Notes: generated by a model not told the origin, from the sequence alone. 64,000 nucleotides of DNA from Megaleporinus macrocephalus (GCA_021613375.1 CM038726.1:5276377-5340376), one strand, 5' to 3'. Shown: positions 9,442 to 21,785, counted from the first letter of the stretch. Made by a program: numbers and translations.

Positions 9442-11957
9442 CTAATAAAGTCTGTTTTTAAGGACTTGGGCTGTCTTGGAGAGTGTGCTGCCTTCCAGCT
9501 CCATGACAACCTTCTGAAGCACTTTAAAAGTGTACTTCAGTTCAGGAGGGTAGTTTAGGTTCAAAACATACATTAGGCCAAACAACATGGCAGCAGCTAA
9601 TGCAACATTATCCAGCTCCTCCAACACCACCTGACCCTCGAGGACAATCCCAATGTTGTCTGGTTCATCAACGCTTTGTTTGAAAATGTATATTCCAACT
9701 GTGGTCTCCTCAATGGATGTCTGAATAAGGGCTTCATCTGCTGCCTACAGAATGCACATTCAGAAAACAGAACAAAATAAGTCAGAATATTGTACTAAAT
9801 GTCTTCATTTAGCAATTTCAGCAGATACAGAAATGTGAAGCTGCAGAATGAAAGGACAGGTTCTGAGGATAGTATTTCAAAGAAAGAGACAGTTCATAGG
9901 TCAAGATTAAGCCAACAAGTGCCATGTGAGAGCAGGTCAACATGCTACACCATATTGCTAGGATTGTAATGTTTTCCGTAGGTTTCTAGATGGTTTAGTT
10001 GCTGAATAATAAAAAAAAATGCATTTTCACATAAATTACCAGATCAGTCCTGATCAATTTGTAAAAATCACAAGTTATATCACTTCACCGTACACATTTG
10101 TAAGAAGAAAGGTAATAAAAATCCACTAATTATTGAAGTATGCACTATATCCTGAAGCAAACCAACACAATTTCATGGGCGACCACACAGAGCCACAGAC
10201 ACACACAACTGACCTTCCCATAAAAATCATCTTCTTATAGTCAGGGTGTAGCCATTAACCAAGTATTTTATCTGTAATATTATCGGTCCAGTTTTTATCA
10301 ATACTCTGAAAAGAGAAATTCTCAGCTTAATCCCTTGTCGAGAGGGAATGCCAATCAATGCCAAATAAAGAGTTATGGTTCAAATGCCACCCCTAGAAAC
10401 AAACATTACACCATGTCAAAATGTTAATCGCTGATATGGACTGCCATCACTAAAAGTAAGTAGAAATTAGTTATTCACACACTGATCCATTTTGAGACAA
10501 CCATGTTTATATTAAAATCACTACCCTATTAATATCTGACTCGTTGGCTGACTGTTACATGTAATTTCAGTTAGTAGATGTTTTAAAGTGTACAAAACAA
10601 GAAAGAGAAGCTGGACAAACACATACTCACCACATACTCTCTTAAAAGGTTTTTTGGGTCTTCACTGAGGTACACACAGAGTGCCACATTCTCGCTCCAA
10701 ATCCACATCATCCTATACAAAAGGGATCAGTGGAGCAAGCAAATTTTTAATCAAATGTTATATGAACAAAGCAATATTTTTTCCAGAAAGTATACTTATA
10801 TGGGCCATGGGTGCCAAGATACTCTCGAGGCGCTTGCCCATTTGTCCTCCCCTTTTTTTAAACAGATTGATCTGTTTCTCAGAGTGCAGATCTAACTGAG
10901 AAAGGAATCTGGACTGCAGAGGCATAGTGGTGATGCGCTTAAATTCAGCATTTATCTGAAAACAACAGTGATTATAAACATAAACATTCTGTATAACAGC
11001 AATCTGGAAAGACATTTAGCAAAGGTTTAACACCAGCCTCCTTAACATTATACATAAAATATAATTTATACTCTGGGGCTTTGCAGTTGCAACTTGCTGC
11101 TTTTCGATCAGACACTGAGTACATTTCCATGCATTCAATAATCTGATAACTGCAGAAAAACAGATTTTGTCAGTAATGCGTTCACCACATTTACATGCAC
11201 TTGAATAATCCAGGAATCGGATTTCTGCACTGCAACCAGCCAATAAACTCACCTAAATGTAACCTAGAAAAACATCAAACTTGATTTTTTCATTTACTTT
11301 ACATGAAAATATGAACAAGATGATGAAGAATATTTAAATGCTTAATTTCTTCAAGCATATATTGTTTCGGCAGAAGTCCAAAAGGTGTTACTTGTGCTTA
11401 TTTCTGGTACCAAGGTCTGTTTTTGCACATGTGCAGACTAGGAAATCTGAAAGAAACCAGAGTAACCCACATGCACTGAGAAATCAGTTTTCTAAGCAAA
11501 AGTTTTCTTGGACTGAATCGAATCTTGGAAATCAGGGTTGATTACATGACCCCTATAATAATCAGAATAATCTTGTCAAAACTCTGATGATTCGATAATT
11601 GAGTGCACATAAACGCACTGAATCAAAATCTTGCGTCATTAACAACATTACCAGTCGATTACCACCTTCCTGTGATAATTTTGTACTGTTTGTACTGTGG
11701 CAAAAATTACTTTAAAAATAAATGTATCAAATTAAACTTAGACCATGACTAGAGATAGTTTGTTTTTATGTTTGATTTTTCTGATACTACTAAGCAAGCT
11801 CCACTATTAGGATTTATATACATTTGGTTTAAATTTGTTAATAACATGTGTGTGTGGGAAAGTTCATAAATTACATACCTCGCTTACTTCAAAGAGTGCT
11901 GGCCATCGTGTCTGAAAGTCTTGTATCATTGGTGTGTCACGAACCAGTTCATGTCTC
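9442..11957 (-). pseudogene. Decayed multi-exon fish gene, 'SAMD3-like' uncharacterised family
   Basis: Four exon blocks with plausible GT-AG borders read in order on the minus strand. 11,957-11,879 encodes RRHELVRDTPMIQDF..RWPALF. 10,955 to about 10,800 encodes INAEFKRITTMPLQSRFLSQL and GGQMGKRLESILAPMA. 10,712-10,631 encodes a DVDLEREC...LCVYLSEDPKNLLREYV block. 9,744-9,442 encodes ADEALIQTSIEETTVGIY through LNLNYPPELKYTF to the stop. I recall this as the C-terminal part of a large fish family annotated 'sterile alpha motif domain-containing protein 3-like'. The end of the second block and the third are frameshifted, and no N-terminal exons were found. It is probably dead and carried by the surrounding transposon. 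Confidence 0.65.
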
Positions 11958-13705
11958 CTGTATGCAAACGTTCATTCATAGTTTGTGGTACTGTTTCTTT
12001 GTTCAGTTATATACCAACAAATGATAGAAACACAAACAACAAAAACTGAACATTAGAGCTTTAAAGAAAGTAGGAACACTATGACAGTGTCATTTAAGCG
12101 ATTACTGAGATCCATTATTTTAGGACGAATCTGTTCGTAGTTCTGTTAATAATTCCGGTCAGAATCACCTCCTACAATTCGACAAATTCCGAGCTCTCCA
12201 GTCATAACTGTCCTGTTCAAAGGGACAAATCAGTAATGTAATAAAAGCGGTTCAAAGTCGGCTTCCTATTCGCTAGCCTTTTATTCAAGTTTTACCAGAT
12301 TAGAACTGCCGCACCATTCGAGGTGGAATGGTAAATGCTGGGGAATGAGAAACTGACTTTAGCTTCGACTGCACCTCTCTATTTTTTGTGACTGGACGAT
12401 AAAGCTAACAGCTACGTGGAGCCGTTGACCCAATTCCTCAATCATGAAGTTTATGACAATACTACTGAAATCTACCCCACTGTTTGGTGAAGGAGAAGGA
12501 AAATGAACTTCAAAATACCTCTCAGAAGGGAGCACGTTTTCTGTCTTGGAATGATAAACGAAGCAACTTCATTGTGTGAATGCTGTGTGTACACTATTTA
12601 GCCGCAGAACGTGCTGTTATCGCTTGGATCGAGGCGCCGCCTGTCGCATTACACTCTCGCAATGACGTTTCAATCCGGGCACGAATCGGCCAGCTAAATC
12701 AGCACAGACTATATTACCGGGCCACCTTCGACAAAACAAGCTCGAATAAACCTTAGACGAGTTTTCCTTCAAGTTGTTGCTACAGATAGGGTAGTCAGTA
12801 AAACCGCAATATAAAATATCCCCTTTTCCATTTCATTTTTTATTTAATTATTTATTTTTGTATCCGTTTTATTGGTAAACAGAATCACTTTGCATTATTT
12901 ATTTTATGACGGTAGTGGCTTGGGACGCGCTGTCTTCACTGTTTGGAGAGGTCATGATCTAGCTAGCAAAGTTTGGTAATTTCCAAACTCCACATAAGTA
13001 AAACACAGAGTGGCCGCCGAGTGAAGAGACTTAATTTTCTTCACGAACTTATAGCGCCCAACCCTAGCCACATATTTCAACAATGCAAAAGTGAAGTCAG
13101 GATATTTTTAACTTTAACTTTAGCTCAAGACTTGTTAGCTCGTTTGATACCAGGTTTAAACCCACTACTTTTTAAAGAGAGTGGACTTGTGATGTATGTT
13201 CTATAACTTTTCAAACTGCAAAACATGTTCCATGCACATAGTATGTTAAAATAGAATAAATAAGATATTTAAGGACTGTATACATTAGCATTACTAGCAC
13301 AGCTCTCGTTAACACGATCATTAAAATTTACTTTAAAATCCAAATTAAAAAAAATGAATCCACAACTAGGTAAAACAGTACATGTAAACAACCATCAACT
13401 CTGAAATTGTACAAGTTTTAATTACCTTCGCGGTAATTAAACGCGGGAAAAGATGGCATACCTCAACACTTTTCTCTCCTGGAGACTGCCCCTAGCGGTG
13501 GAATTTACCATTTCTGGAAAATAAAAACATAACTTTTTTCATTCTGCTTAACATGACTGAGACTTACAGAATCTACATCTCTCAAAATTAAAACGATTTT
13601 ACAAGATTGAAACATGTTCAGAACAGAAATATAAATCAATTATGTAGTTCATATAAACCACATATTTACTGATTTAACAACCCTGCTTCTTCCTTTTTTT
13701 CAGTG
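11958..13705. other. Right part of the insertion, no gene seen
   Basis: AT-rich with a short CpG-richer patch near 12,600-12,690, which could be the old promoter of the minus-strand gene. A 9-bp perfect inverted repeat with a 5-base loop (TTAATTACC ... GGTAATTAA) lies at 13,418-13,440. No coding similarity was recognised. Confidence 0.45.
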
Positions 13706-13869
13706 TAGGAGTGTATGTGGATCATAGTGCAGGAACTCTGTCCTTCTACAGCGTCTCTGACACAATGACCCTCCTACACACAGTCCACACCACATTCACT
13801 CAGCCGCTCTACGCTGGGTTCAGTGTTTATGGTTCTGGATCATCTGTGAGATTATGTGATAAAGAATGA
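13706..13869 (+). pseudogene. PRY-SPRY exon, second part, after the transposon (unit A)
   Basis: The frame resumes GVYVDHSAGTLSFYSVSDTM and ends SSVRLCDKE-stop. Joined to 7932-8302 it would be one intact exon, so the transposon is the main lesion in this copy. Relative to the finTRIM exon in unit D the stop has moved one codon downstream (GAATGA instead of TAA). Confidence 0.85.
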
Positions 13870-13957
13870 TTTATATATTGAATATGATGATTATCTTATA
13901 GACACATTCAGATTATTACTGACACTGTTTACATAGTGAACCAGGTTAGTTTTTTTA

Positions 13958-14396
13958 TACAGGGTGAGTCAGGATACTCTTTTATTTCAGAAATGAAAGG
14001 GGAAATGATGTATCTGAATACCCCAGCAAGTATTGGGTAAGAGGACCTATCTTATAGGCTATGAATCAAATATGGCCGCCATCTTGAAAGCCGCCATATT
14101 GTAAGTTTTTGATCAAAGAAGACCAGAATTGTCTCAGAAATTGTTTGACAGAAAGTTGCCACATCAACCACATTGAACAACATGTTTAGTGTGCTGTCCC
14201 TGGTGACAAACACAGATCTGAAGGCACAGTTCAACACGAGGGACAGCACACTGAACATGTTGATCGTTGTGGTTGATCTTACATAGCCTAAAAGATAGAC
14301 CCCCTCACCTATTACTTGTTGGGGTATTTGAATATGTCATTTTCCCTTTCATTTCTGAAATAAAAGGGTGTACTGGAACTTTTAACTCACCCTGTA
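13958..14396. mobile_element. Palindromic MITE, TACAGGGTGAG ends (unit A)
   Basis: Both ends read TACAGGGTGAGT inward and are followed by matching blocks containing CTTTTATTTCAGAAATGAAAGG, so the whole element can fold on itself. The centre holds a second imperfect palindrome (GTGCTGTCCCTGGTG ... GAGGGACAGCACAC). TA at the outer edge fits a Tc1/mariner-type target. The same element sits at 25,425-25,862 and 46,939-47,366, so it predates the array duplication. Confidence 0.75.
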
Positions 14397-14576
14397 GATT
14401 AATAAAATCTTTAGTAAATTATAAAATCATGGATAAATAAACTTCTGTACACTACCATAACACTACTATTCAAAAGTGTGTATAAAACAAACTACTTAAA
14501 CACTTTTCAGAATCTTAACTACATCTAAATTTCATGTCTCAGTGCAAAAAAATAAATAAATAAATAATAGAGTTTA

Positions 14577-15152
14577 TACAGTATCTCACAAAAGTGAGTA
14601 CACCCCTCACATTTCTGCAAATATTTTCTTATATCGTTTCATGGGAAACACTGTAGAAGGGATATAACTTGTAGTAGTCGTTGTACAGCTTGTATAGCAG
14701 TATAGATTTACTGCCTTCTGAAAATAAGTCACAGCTATTCATGTCTAAATAGCTACAACACAGTACAACACACCTCCCAGTGAAAATGTCCAAATTGTAC
14801 CCATAGTGTTAATATTTTGTGTGACCACCATAATTACTTAGCACTACATTAACCCTCTTGGGCATGGAGTTCACCAGAGCTGCACAGGTTGCTACTGGAA
14901 TCCTCTCTGCTTTATGCAGTGAATAATCTAGGCACAGAGAGGCTGACCTCCCACTTCTGCAACCTCTGCAGCAATGCTGGCAGCTCTCATGTGTCCCTTT
15001 CTTGAAGCTCTGGATATGACTCTGAATATGTGAGCTCAACTTCTTTGGTCGACCCTGTTGAAGCCTGTTCTGAGTGGTACCCGTCCCATCACCAAGAAGC
15101 TGTTGATGAATGTGTATATATTGGTGTGTGAAATAAACTCCACCTGTCTGAA
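14577..15152 (-). mobile_element. Internally deleted Tc1-family transposon (unit A)
   Basis: The left end (tacagtatctcacaaaagtg) is a typical Tc1 terminus. On the minus strand the frame ends IPVATCAALVNSMPKR..LSNYGGHTKY, the end of a Tc1 transposase, while just upstream lie pieces of its N-terminal DNA-binding part (GRPKKLS and, in another frame, AASIAAEVAEVGGQPL). The catalytic DDE core between them is gone and the other terminus is missing. Copies at 26,040-26,622 and 47,539-48,113 share this structure. Confidence 0.8.
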
Positions 15153-15156
15153 ATAA

Positions 15157-15466
15157 GAGAGAGTAGTTGCCAACATAGTGCAATGGAGAGAGAGAGTAAA
15201 AAATATCTTTATTATGGAGCAGATCACGGCAAGATTACAGCTACGAAGAGATAGGTTTATTAAAAGATGGTCACCATTATTACAAGCAATGCCAGAACTC
15301 TTGTCACCACCGTTTTTTTAGGCTTTTTTCCCCTCCCCCCTTCAAAAATATGTAAAAATTCAAAACAATATGTGTATTACTGAGTAGGCATCTCATTCAT
15401 GTTGTATGTTCTATGTACTACGTGTGTTGAATAAAAAATCAGTTAAAAAAAAGGAGAGAGTAGTTG
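15157..15466 (+). mobile_element. 5'-truncated L1 LINE end with 13-bp target duplication
   Basis: The 13-base duplication gagagagtagttg brackets the insert (15,157-15,169 and 15,454-15,466). The insert begins inside coding sequence: IFIMEQITARLQLRRDRFI, then KRWSPLLQ and a stop, as at the end of L1 ORF2. It ends in an A-rich tail. Units B and C lack it, so it arrived after the duplication. Confidence 0.75.
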
Positions 15467-16577
15467 ATTGATCTGATCTGATTAATTAGCTTAATTCTTC
15501 ACATACTTCAAGTACTTGAAGTTTATGATCATTTATAGAGTTTAGTACCAGAAGGTTTGTGTATTGTTTTTATATTTTTGTAAATTAAATGTACATTTGG
15601 TGTATTTCTGTTTTTATTAGGATAAAAACAGGATAGGATAGGATAATTAGTATCATCTCTTTTTTAAATACATGACTTTCTACAGAAAGAAAAGACTATG
15701 TATTAGTGGTTTAGTGGAAATATTTACAGCACTCTGAAGCGATCTGGTGTCTAAATATTGAACCAATTTTTTTTAATAATACTGCATTATATATAATGTT
15801 TGCCAAGTTTTGTTTCTTTTTTTTACCTGATATTTGTATTTGTAACTTTATAACACTATATTACTGTATATGTAACTACATAACTACACTTACTATTAAA
15901 TGAACTGCAGTTGTTCTACATTATGTTGTAGAACAAAGCAGTTTCAATTAAGTGTGTTGTGCAGTTTGTATAGTACGTACTTAAAATACTGCAGTATCTG
16001 GATGCCAGTGACCTGCATGAGTCAGCAGACCTGCACCATTCTTTCAGAACTGTAGGGTTTTATCTGATCTTGGAACTGTGTGAGTAGTAAAACTGTAGCT
16101 TACAGTGTTAACTCATAAAAGTATAAAAAGTTATTGTACTTTGTACAACTGATGTAACAATATACCTTTCATACAGAGAAATTAGTTTAAAAGAACAAAC
16201 TCCTGGATTAAAAAGTTTCTCAGTGTCACCATAATATCTTGTTTGAGAAATAAAACCTTATAAAAAGTGAATTAATGATTAATATGTTTATAAACCCACA
16301 AATAATCCATTATTCTGTGAAACGATTTCAGTATATTGCTTTTATTAATAAAGAAACACACACAAGGTGAATGCCCAGTTAAATAGATTTTTGAGTAGTT
16401 CAGTACTTAATTTAGATAAAAGTGTTTTTTAGAGCAGTTTCTATGTTTTGATTAAAAAAATCACCTTAAAGAAATATTTTGTACTGTTTCTTCTTTTAGA
16501 AGATTTTTTATATCATAAAAAAATATATTTTTATATTTTTATCTTATAGAAGCACTTTTAGGCGCTATCTTTTGAGG
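15467..16577. other. AT-rich spacer, no gene seen
   Basis: Homologous sequence lies at 26,630-27,041 (cut short by the unit junction), 48,114-49,128 and, for 15,890-16,200, at 57,460-57,790 in unit D. No coding similarity or RNA gene was noted. Confidence 0.5.
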
Positions 16578-16835
16578 ACCCAGCAAACACAATGTTGCTA
16601 CAAGGTTGTCAAAAGGTGTTTTTTACGTTGTCTGAACAAAGTTGTCACAGCGTCACTATTAAATAAAATGGACTTTCATGTAGATATAATAGAACGTATG
16701 AAGGATTCTAGTAGGCTGTGACTGCGTACTGAAAATGTTACCACTACATTGTCACAACGTTGTCAGATAACATTATTACAACTTTCTGTGGAATTATATT
16801 TCAACGTTGTCACAACGTAACTGTGTTTGCGGGGT
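16578..16835. mobile_element. MITE with ACCCAGCAAACACA ends
   Basis: It starts ACCCAGCAAACACA and ends TGTGTTTGCGGGGT, a 14-base inverted repeat with one mismatch, and contains repeated 'gttgtcacaacgttgtc' words. A second copy at 49,129-49,333 is cut in the middle, exactly where unit C ends and unit D begins. Confidence 0.65.
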
Positions 16836-16896
16836 AATAAGGAGACGCGCGAGGCGTGTTTAAATGACAGCAGGCGCGCGGAACGTTTAAATCAAG

Positions 16897-16904
16897 TCTC
16901 GCGA
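16897..16904 (+). promoter_or_regulatory. TCTCGCGA promoter element upstream of unit B exon 1
   Basis: The palindromic octamer TCTCGCGA is a known element of CpG-rich TATA-less promoters. It sits in a CpG-dense block (about 16,845-16,965) just before the conserved exon-like segment with its gtgagt donor. A promoter for the unknown plus-strand transcript is a reasonable inference. Confidence 0.45.
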
Positions 16905-16964
16905 CCGAATACTGTAACGGACATTCTGATAAAGTAAACGGAGCTAATCTGACGGGACGCTCGC

Positions 16965-17165
16965 CGTGGAAGTCAAGTACGCTTTAGTGGACTTTTTCAC
17001 ACATAATACTCTTCATAAGTGTGAAATATCAGAAGTGAATCTCCCGGACATGTACAAACTCAAACCGGAGTCACTTTTTCAGCTGTGGAACAAACGAGAA
17101 GTGTAGCTACATCTTGTGGAAACTCTCTCAGCTGAAACTGAACGCTGGCCGTGTCGGGTTTAGCG
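16965..17165 (+). other. Exon-like start of unit B
   Basis: Same segment as 1-205, with a 6-base loss near 17,120. The donor GCG|gtgagt is kept at 17,165/17,166. It directly follows the CpG-rich block with TCTCGCGA. Confidence 0.35.
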
Positions 17166-17781
17166 GTGAGTTGAAGACAGTTTCAGTGATTTTTCAGTAA
17201 AACACATTTACTATTTTGCTGACTGGTGTTTATTAACATTAGTTTACCTCAGTGAGGGTAACAGTATCTATCTAGCTAACAGCTGTGACCCATAAGAGCT
17301 GACGTTGTTCAGTGTTAGCCTAGCTGTGAGTACCGTTACCATAACAGTGGAGCTCAATAGTCAACTTCTATATCTAGATACACTAATTATCAGTTCAGTG
17401 TGAAAGAAATTTAAAAATCGTGACTCTAACGACTGTGTTACTACAGTGTCTTATGATTTAATCATTCACACAGGACAGCATTTCATATAAGGTTTTATGT
17501 GGTTTTGTTATATTTAGAGAATTTATTTGATTTTGTTTTGTTGATTATTTCTATGCGTCTCCTATACAGAAATGTGTTCTCGCAGGAATGACAGTAAATA
17601 TACTAAAAAGCTTTAGAAATACAGCAAAAATGTAGTTATGTTATATAACACAGAGCTTCCTTTTAAATAATATAGATTAAACACGTTAGCAATTACTTGA
17701 ATCGCAGTACCAAACACTGTTGGCTGTGACTCATCATCATCTTCTAAACCACTTATCCTTTTGAGTCTTGGGGGTCCTGGG

Positions 17782-18070
17782 GCATCCTGTGTGAATGATT
17801 AAATCATAAGACACTGTAGTAACACAGTCGTTAGAGTCACGATATTGTGGCCTTTAAAAGGTTAAATCCACTCACCATCCATCAACATAACATCACCCCA
17901 ACTCTGCCACTGGCTGTGTAGCTTTCACTCCTTTTCTCTTTCCAGAATCTTCCTTTGGAGCAAATAAAGCATTGCATGTTATCACCAGTCCTCTTCTTAA
18001 TTTTCCTTCACACTGAACTGATAACTAGTGTATCTAGATATGGAAGTTGTCTATTGAGCTCCACTGTTAT
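17782..18070. repeat. Inverted copy of the unit's own 5' region (unit B)
   Basis: This is the reverse complement of the stretch corresponding to about 370-640 in unit A, for example 'aatcataagacactgtagtaac' against 'gttactacagtgtcttatgatt' at 17,437-17,458. It is dropped into the middle of the LINE-tail repeat, which resumes at 'aaagcaggaaatacc'. The direct copy in the same unit has lost the part that the inverted copy keeps. Confidence 0.75.
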
Positions 18071-18412
18071 GAAAGCAGAAAGCAGGAAATACCATGGACA
18101 GGTCACCGGTCTGTTTGGCTGTAATTGCAGCACTTTAAAGTATATCTGGTATTAATCACACAGATTCACCTTAAAGCCCACATTAAGCTAGACATTAACT
18201 TAACTTTCAGCCACATTTACTTAGACTATTTACATTTACTTGAACATTTATACAGAAAAATCAAGAATACTATCACATGTCTGGACGAAGAGCTGCATAA
18301 TGTGGATTCTCAAGTTCGGCATAAACATATGTGAACAAACAACAGGCAGTATTGTGGTTTTAATTAATGTGTAGTAGTCTTGAACTGTTGTTATTGATTT
18401 GTTTCTCTTTAG

Positions 18413-18639
18413 TTAAACAAATCCTTAATTCATCAAAATATAATGGCTGCTGTCCAACAAAGTTGCTCTACGGTAAGTCAACAGTCAGGTTTTCTTTTCC
18501 CTGTGTTCTGTTGTTGTAGCAAAGTCATCCAGTTAATATTGTCATATGTAAATATATATCAGGCACTGAGATCAGCAGACACTCGTCGAAGGAGGCAGAG
18601 GTTCAAGAGCTGAAGGACGACATCACTTCTGAGATTTAG
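18413..18639 (+). other. Unknown-gene exon pair, unit B
   Basis: Exon-like segments 18,413-18,472 and 18,563-18,639 keep the splice sites, the split glycine codon and the final TAG of the unit A pair, with a few substitutions. Confidence 0.4.
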
Positions 18640-19627
18640 GATGAAGGCAAAGAAGGAGCTGAGAGAGTGGAAAGGTAATTTAGGTTGAGAAGGACTGTTT
18701 TATCTAAAGGCAGGTAAGAAGCACACAAGACCACTAACAAGCTCTTATTTTCATTCTCTCAAAAGTCAAATATTTTCATCATCCCACATATGATTCTGTA
18801 TGATTGTAGACTTTTATGTGAGTATACAGGTATTTAAATCCCCTTTAATATGAAAGTGGGCTTTTATACTGTGGACTAATTATGTGTCTTATGTAGTTCT
18901 ACAAATATCAAAACAAGAAAAAACATAAACATGCATTTTATATAAAACAGCTTTTTTACATAAAATTGTGCAATATTGAGACACTACTTAGCTTCTGAGT
19001 GCAATGAACATTTCCACCACCAGAGGGAGCTGATCAACCACTAATAAATATGAGTCTTCCTGTAAAAAGTCATGTATTTAAAAAAGAGATGAACCCAATT
19101 TTCTCAGGTGTGTTGGTGAACAGAAATACCCTAAATGTAAATTTACTTAAAAAAAAACATAACAAACACTACACAATCATTCTGGTATTAAACTCTATAA
19201 ATTATTATAATTTTAAAGGCTTAAAGTATTTGTAGAATTAAAAATTAACAAATTACTCAGATCATTTAGATCACTTGTTTTTACAGTGTGGTGTCACCTG
19301 ATCCAGTTCAGTAGACAAATGTGGGGTAAAGATTATGAGCCGTGTGCAGTTTGTAGGTTGTTGGGAATAAAAAGCTCTTTGTACAGTGAAGATCGTTTCA
19401 TTAGACTGTAGTGTGTCGAGTGAAAAGAAACTTGTTCACTACTGTTAGCAATGAGGTCACCTGCTGTTCTTTCACACTGCTGCTGTGTTTAATCATATAT
19501 TTCAGTAAGACCACCCTGATATTCCATATTTCTACAATAAACATCCACAAGCTGATCAATCAGATCAGATCAGTGATTTTAAATGTGTGATGTTCAGTTA
19601 TCATACGAACTTCTCTCTTTATTTCAG

Positions 19628-19912
19628 ACAGGTGGAGTTTTTCACACACACACACATACAAACACTCTCACTGCACAACACGTTCATCACCAGCTTCTGA
19701 ACAATGTACAGAACCAGTTTGGACCACCTACTCATAGAAGGGTCTTCCTCTATTTCTTCATCTTACATATTAGAACAACAGTGAAGACATCAGAAGTATG
19801 AAATATCCCATGTTGATTTATGCAGAAACTAAACAGCGTTAAACTAATCAGACTGTTTTCTCTCCAGCAGCTTCATGAGGATCCACCTAATATACTTTTC
19901 CAACAGGACTAA
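19628..19912 (+). other. Second unknown exon pair, unit B
   Basis: Segments 19,628-19,795 (ending GAA|gtatga) and 19,868-19,912 (ending TAA) match the unit A pair in phase and in the C-terminal QLHEDPPNILFQQD. Confidence 0.35.
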
Positions 19913-20196
19913 AAAAAATAAACTCTAAAGCTGAGACCGTTAATATATATGTTATAGTTTAAATGATTAAATACTAAAAAAATTGATAAAATTTAAGATC
20001 ATGAAAAATACCTACACAGTTAAGTGTTTAAAGGCTAAGCACCATGTCAAACACATAGATACAGCAGAGTTTGAGATCCTAGCTTGTGATTATTAGAAGT
20101 CAGAAAATATTTTATTGTTTACAAAGTCAAGAAATACGACTGAAAAGACTGTTTAGCTCTGCCTGCGTACTTAAGATGTACTTACGGTAATGCAGA

Positions 20197-20349
20197 ATGA
20201 CAGAAAGGTGTTGTTGTAATCGGATGTACAGTGGACCCCCGTACACAAACGACCCAAAGACCAAAAATATGTGGACTAAATTTGTCAGCTTTAAACGGAC
20301 ACACTGGAAAGGAGCGTCCTCTCCGAGGCGAGAGCCTCCGTGTACGTGA
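20197..20349 (+). pseudogene. THAP-domain remnant (unit B)
   Basis: Starts MTERCCCNRMYSGPPY and keeps WTKFVSFKRTHWKGASS, then a deletion replaces the C-H-F half with PRREPPCT and a stop. Unit C has the identical deletion. Confidence 0.6.
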
Positions 20350-20691
20350 AGGTAGCACACGGTAGCGTTCAGGAATTTTCGTAGCAAGCTCGGGTTTTTC
20401 CATCAATGTTTGTAATCACGTTTATATGTTATTATGTAAAATCACCAGGGCTGTCCATAAATGGTGCTTAGCCTTTAAACATTTGTAGTGTTGAACTGAA
20501 CTGAACGCCTTTTTCATTTGTACAGAATTTTTTTTGTAGTAAGTTTGCAACTTCCTCCAGGATTAGAAAAGATTTTTATGATCAATACATTATTATTAAA
20601 TCACATGTAATATATTCAGTGTCAGTAATATTCTGACTGTATCTATAAGATAATCATCATATTCAATATATAAATCATTATTTATCACATA

Positions 20692-21785
20692 ATCTCACAG
20701 ATGATCTTAAACCAACCCAGAACCCGTAGAGCGGCTGAGTGAATGTGGTGTGGACTGTGTGTAGGAGGGTCATTTTATCAGAGACGCTGTAGAAGGACCT
20801 GCACTGTGATCCACATACACTCCTATTCTGGAGGATAAAGGTCCTGAGATCTCAGTCTTAATGCTGTTGCATAGGAAACAGAGAGAGGAAGAACATTCCA
20901 GACTCCAGGACTGACTGTTATATCCAAACCCACATTCATCACCTCCTCCTTTCCTGCTGATCCCTGTGTATGTGTGTGTGTGTGTGTGTGTGTATGTGTG
21001 TGCTTATTACTCATACACTGCAGAAAATCTTCTCTGGTTGTTGGTTCTGAGGACACAACAATCCAGAACCATCAATAGAATAGAATAGAGTAAATAGAAT
21101 AGAATAGAATAGAGTAAATAGAATAGAGTAAATAGAGTAAAAAGACTAGAGTGAATAGAACAGAGTGTATAGAGTGAACGTTTCTGCAGATGAACAGATA
21201 AGATTGATAATGTTAAAGTGTATTATTTCAGTAGAAACTATAATATTTTTAGTTATTATGAACTTTGGGGGGAAGATCAGTCACTGTTAGCAGAAAGATT
21301 CTCTCTTTACCGTATACCAACGTAACAAACAAACACTCAAGTGTTCAGATTATTCAAAACAAACTACTTAAACTAGTTATTAAATGTTATTGTTAGTTTG
21401 TTTCTGTAAACAATAACAACTTCATATTTACACAAACCAACAAAACAAAACATGCATTTTTTTTCTAATCAGTTTATTAATGAGTTTCACAGAAGGAGGC
21501 CAGACACGTCAGACAGGACTTGACGGCTTAGAGTTTTCTCCCAGAGCAGAAATCACACTCCACATCTCCAGGTCCAGCGTAACGGGAAGCAGGAGAAGTA
21601 ACTTGGAGTTCTGTCTTCTTCAGTTTCTCCACCACTTCAGCCAGCATGTTGTTTCTGCGTAGAACAGGTCTTGGAGTGAAAGTCTTTCTACTCTGGGGGC
21701 AGCTGTAGACCCCCCTCTGATCTTCCTGATCCCAGCAGCCGTTAATACACATCATATAGAAGCTGTGTCCACAAGGAATAGTCAA
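20692..21785 (-). pseudogene. finTRIM pseudogene (unit B)
   Basis: Same order as in unit A: RING/B-box piece 21,785-21,482 with the shared stop after CSGRKL, TREDFLQ linker near 21,050, CA tract, and C-terminal PRY-SPRY half ending at TAA 20,692-20,694. Small further losses (at 'agaacccgtagagcgg' and 'gaaggacctgcactg') disrupt the SPRY frame. Confidence 0.85.

Larger units (their letters stand above)
8303..13705. mobile_element. TA-flanked 5.4-kb DNA element with terminal inverted repeats
   Basis: Units B and C preserve the empty site (CCAGAATAGGAGTG), so the borders are exact. The insertion is flanked by TA on both sides (8301-8302 and 13,706-13,707), starts CACAGAAAAAAAAGG and ends with the inverse of CACTGAAAAAAAGG. 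A TA duplication and short A-rich inverted ends are seen in several DNA transposon superfamilies; I cannot assign one. No transposase is visible. Inside lie exons of a decayed cellular-type gene on the minus strand (9,442-11,957). Confidence 0.75.

Noticed and set aside
14052..14258. 68-codon minus-strand frame in the palindromic MITE (also 25,519-25,725)
   Set aside because: It comes from the central palindrome and has no convincing transposase motif.
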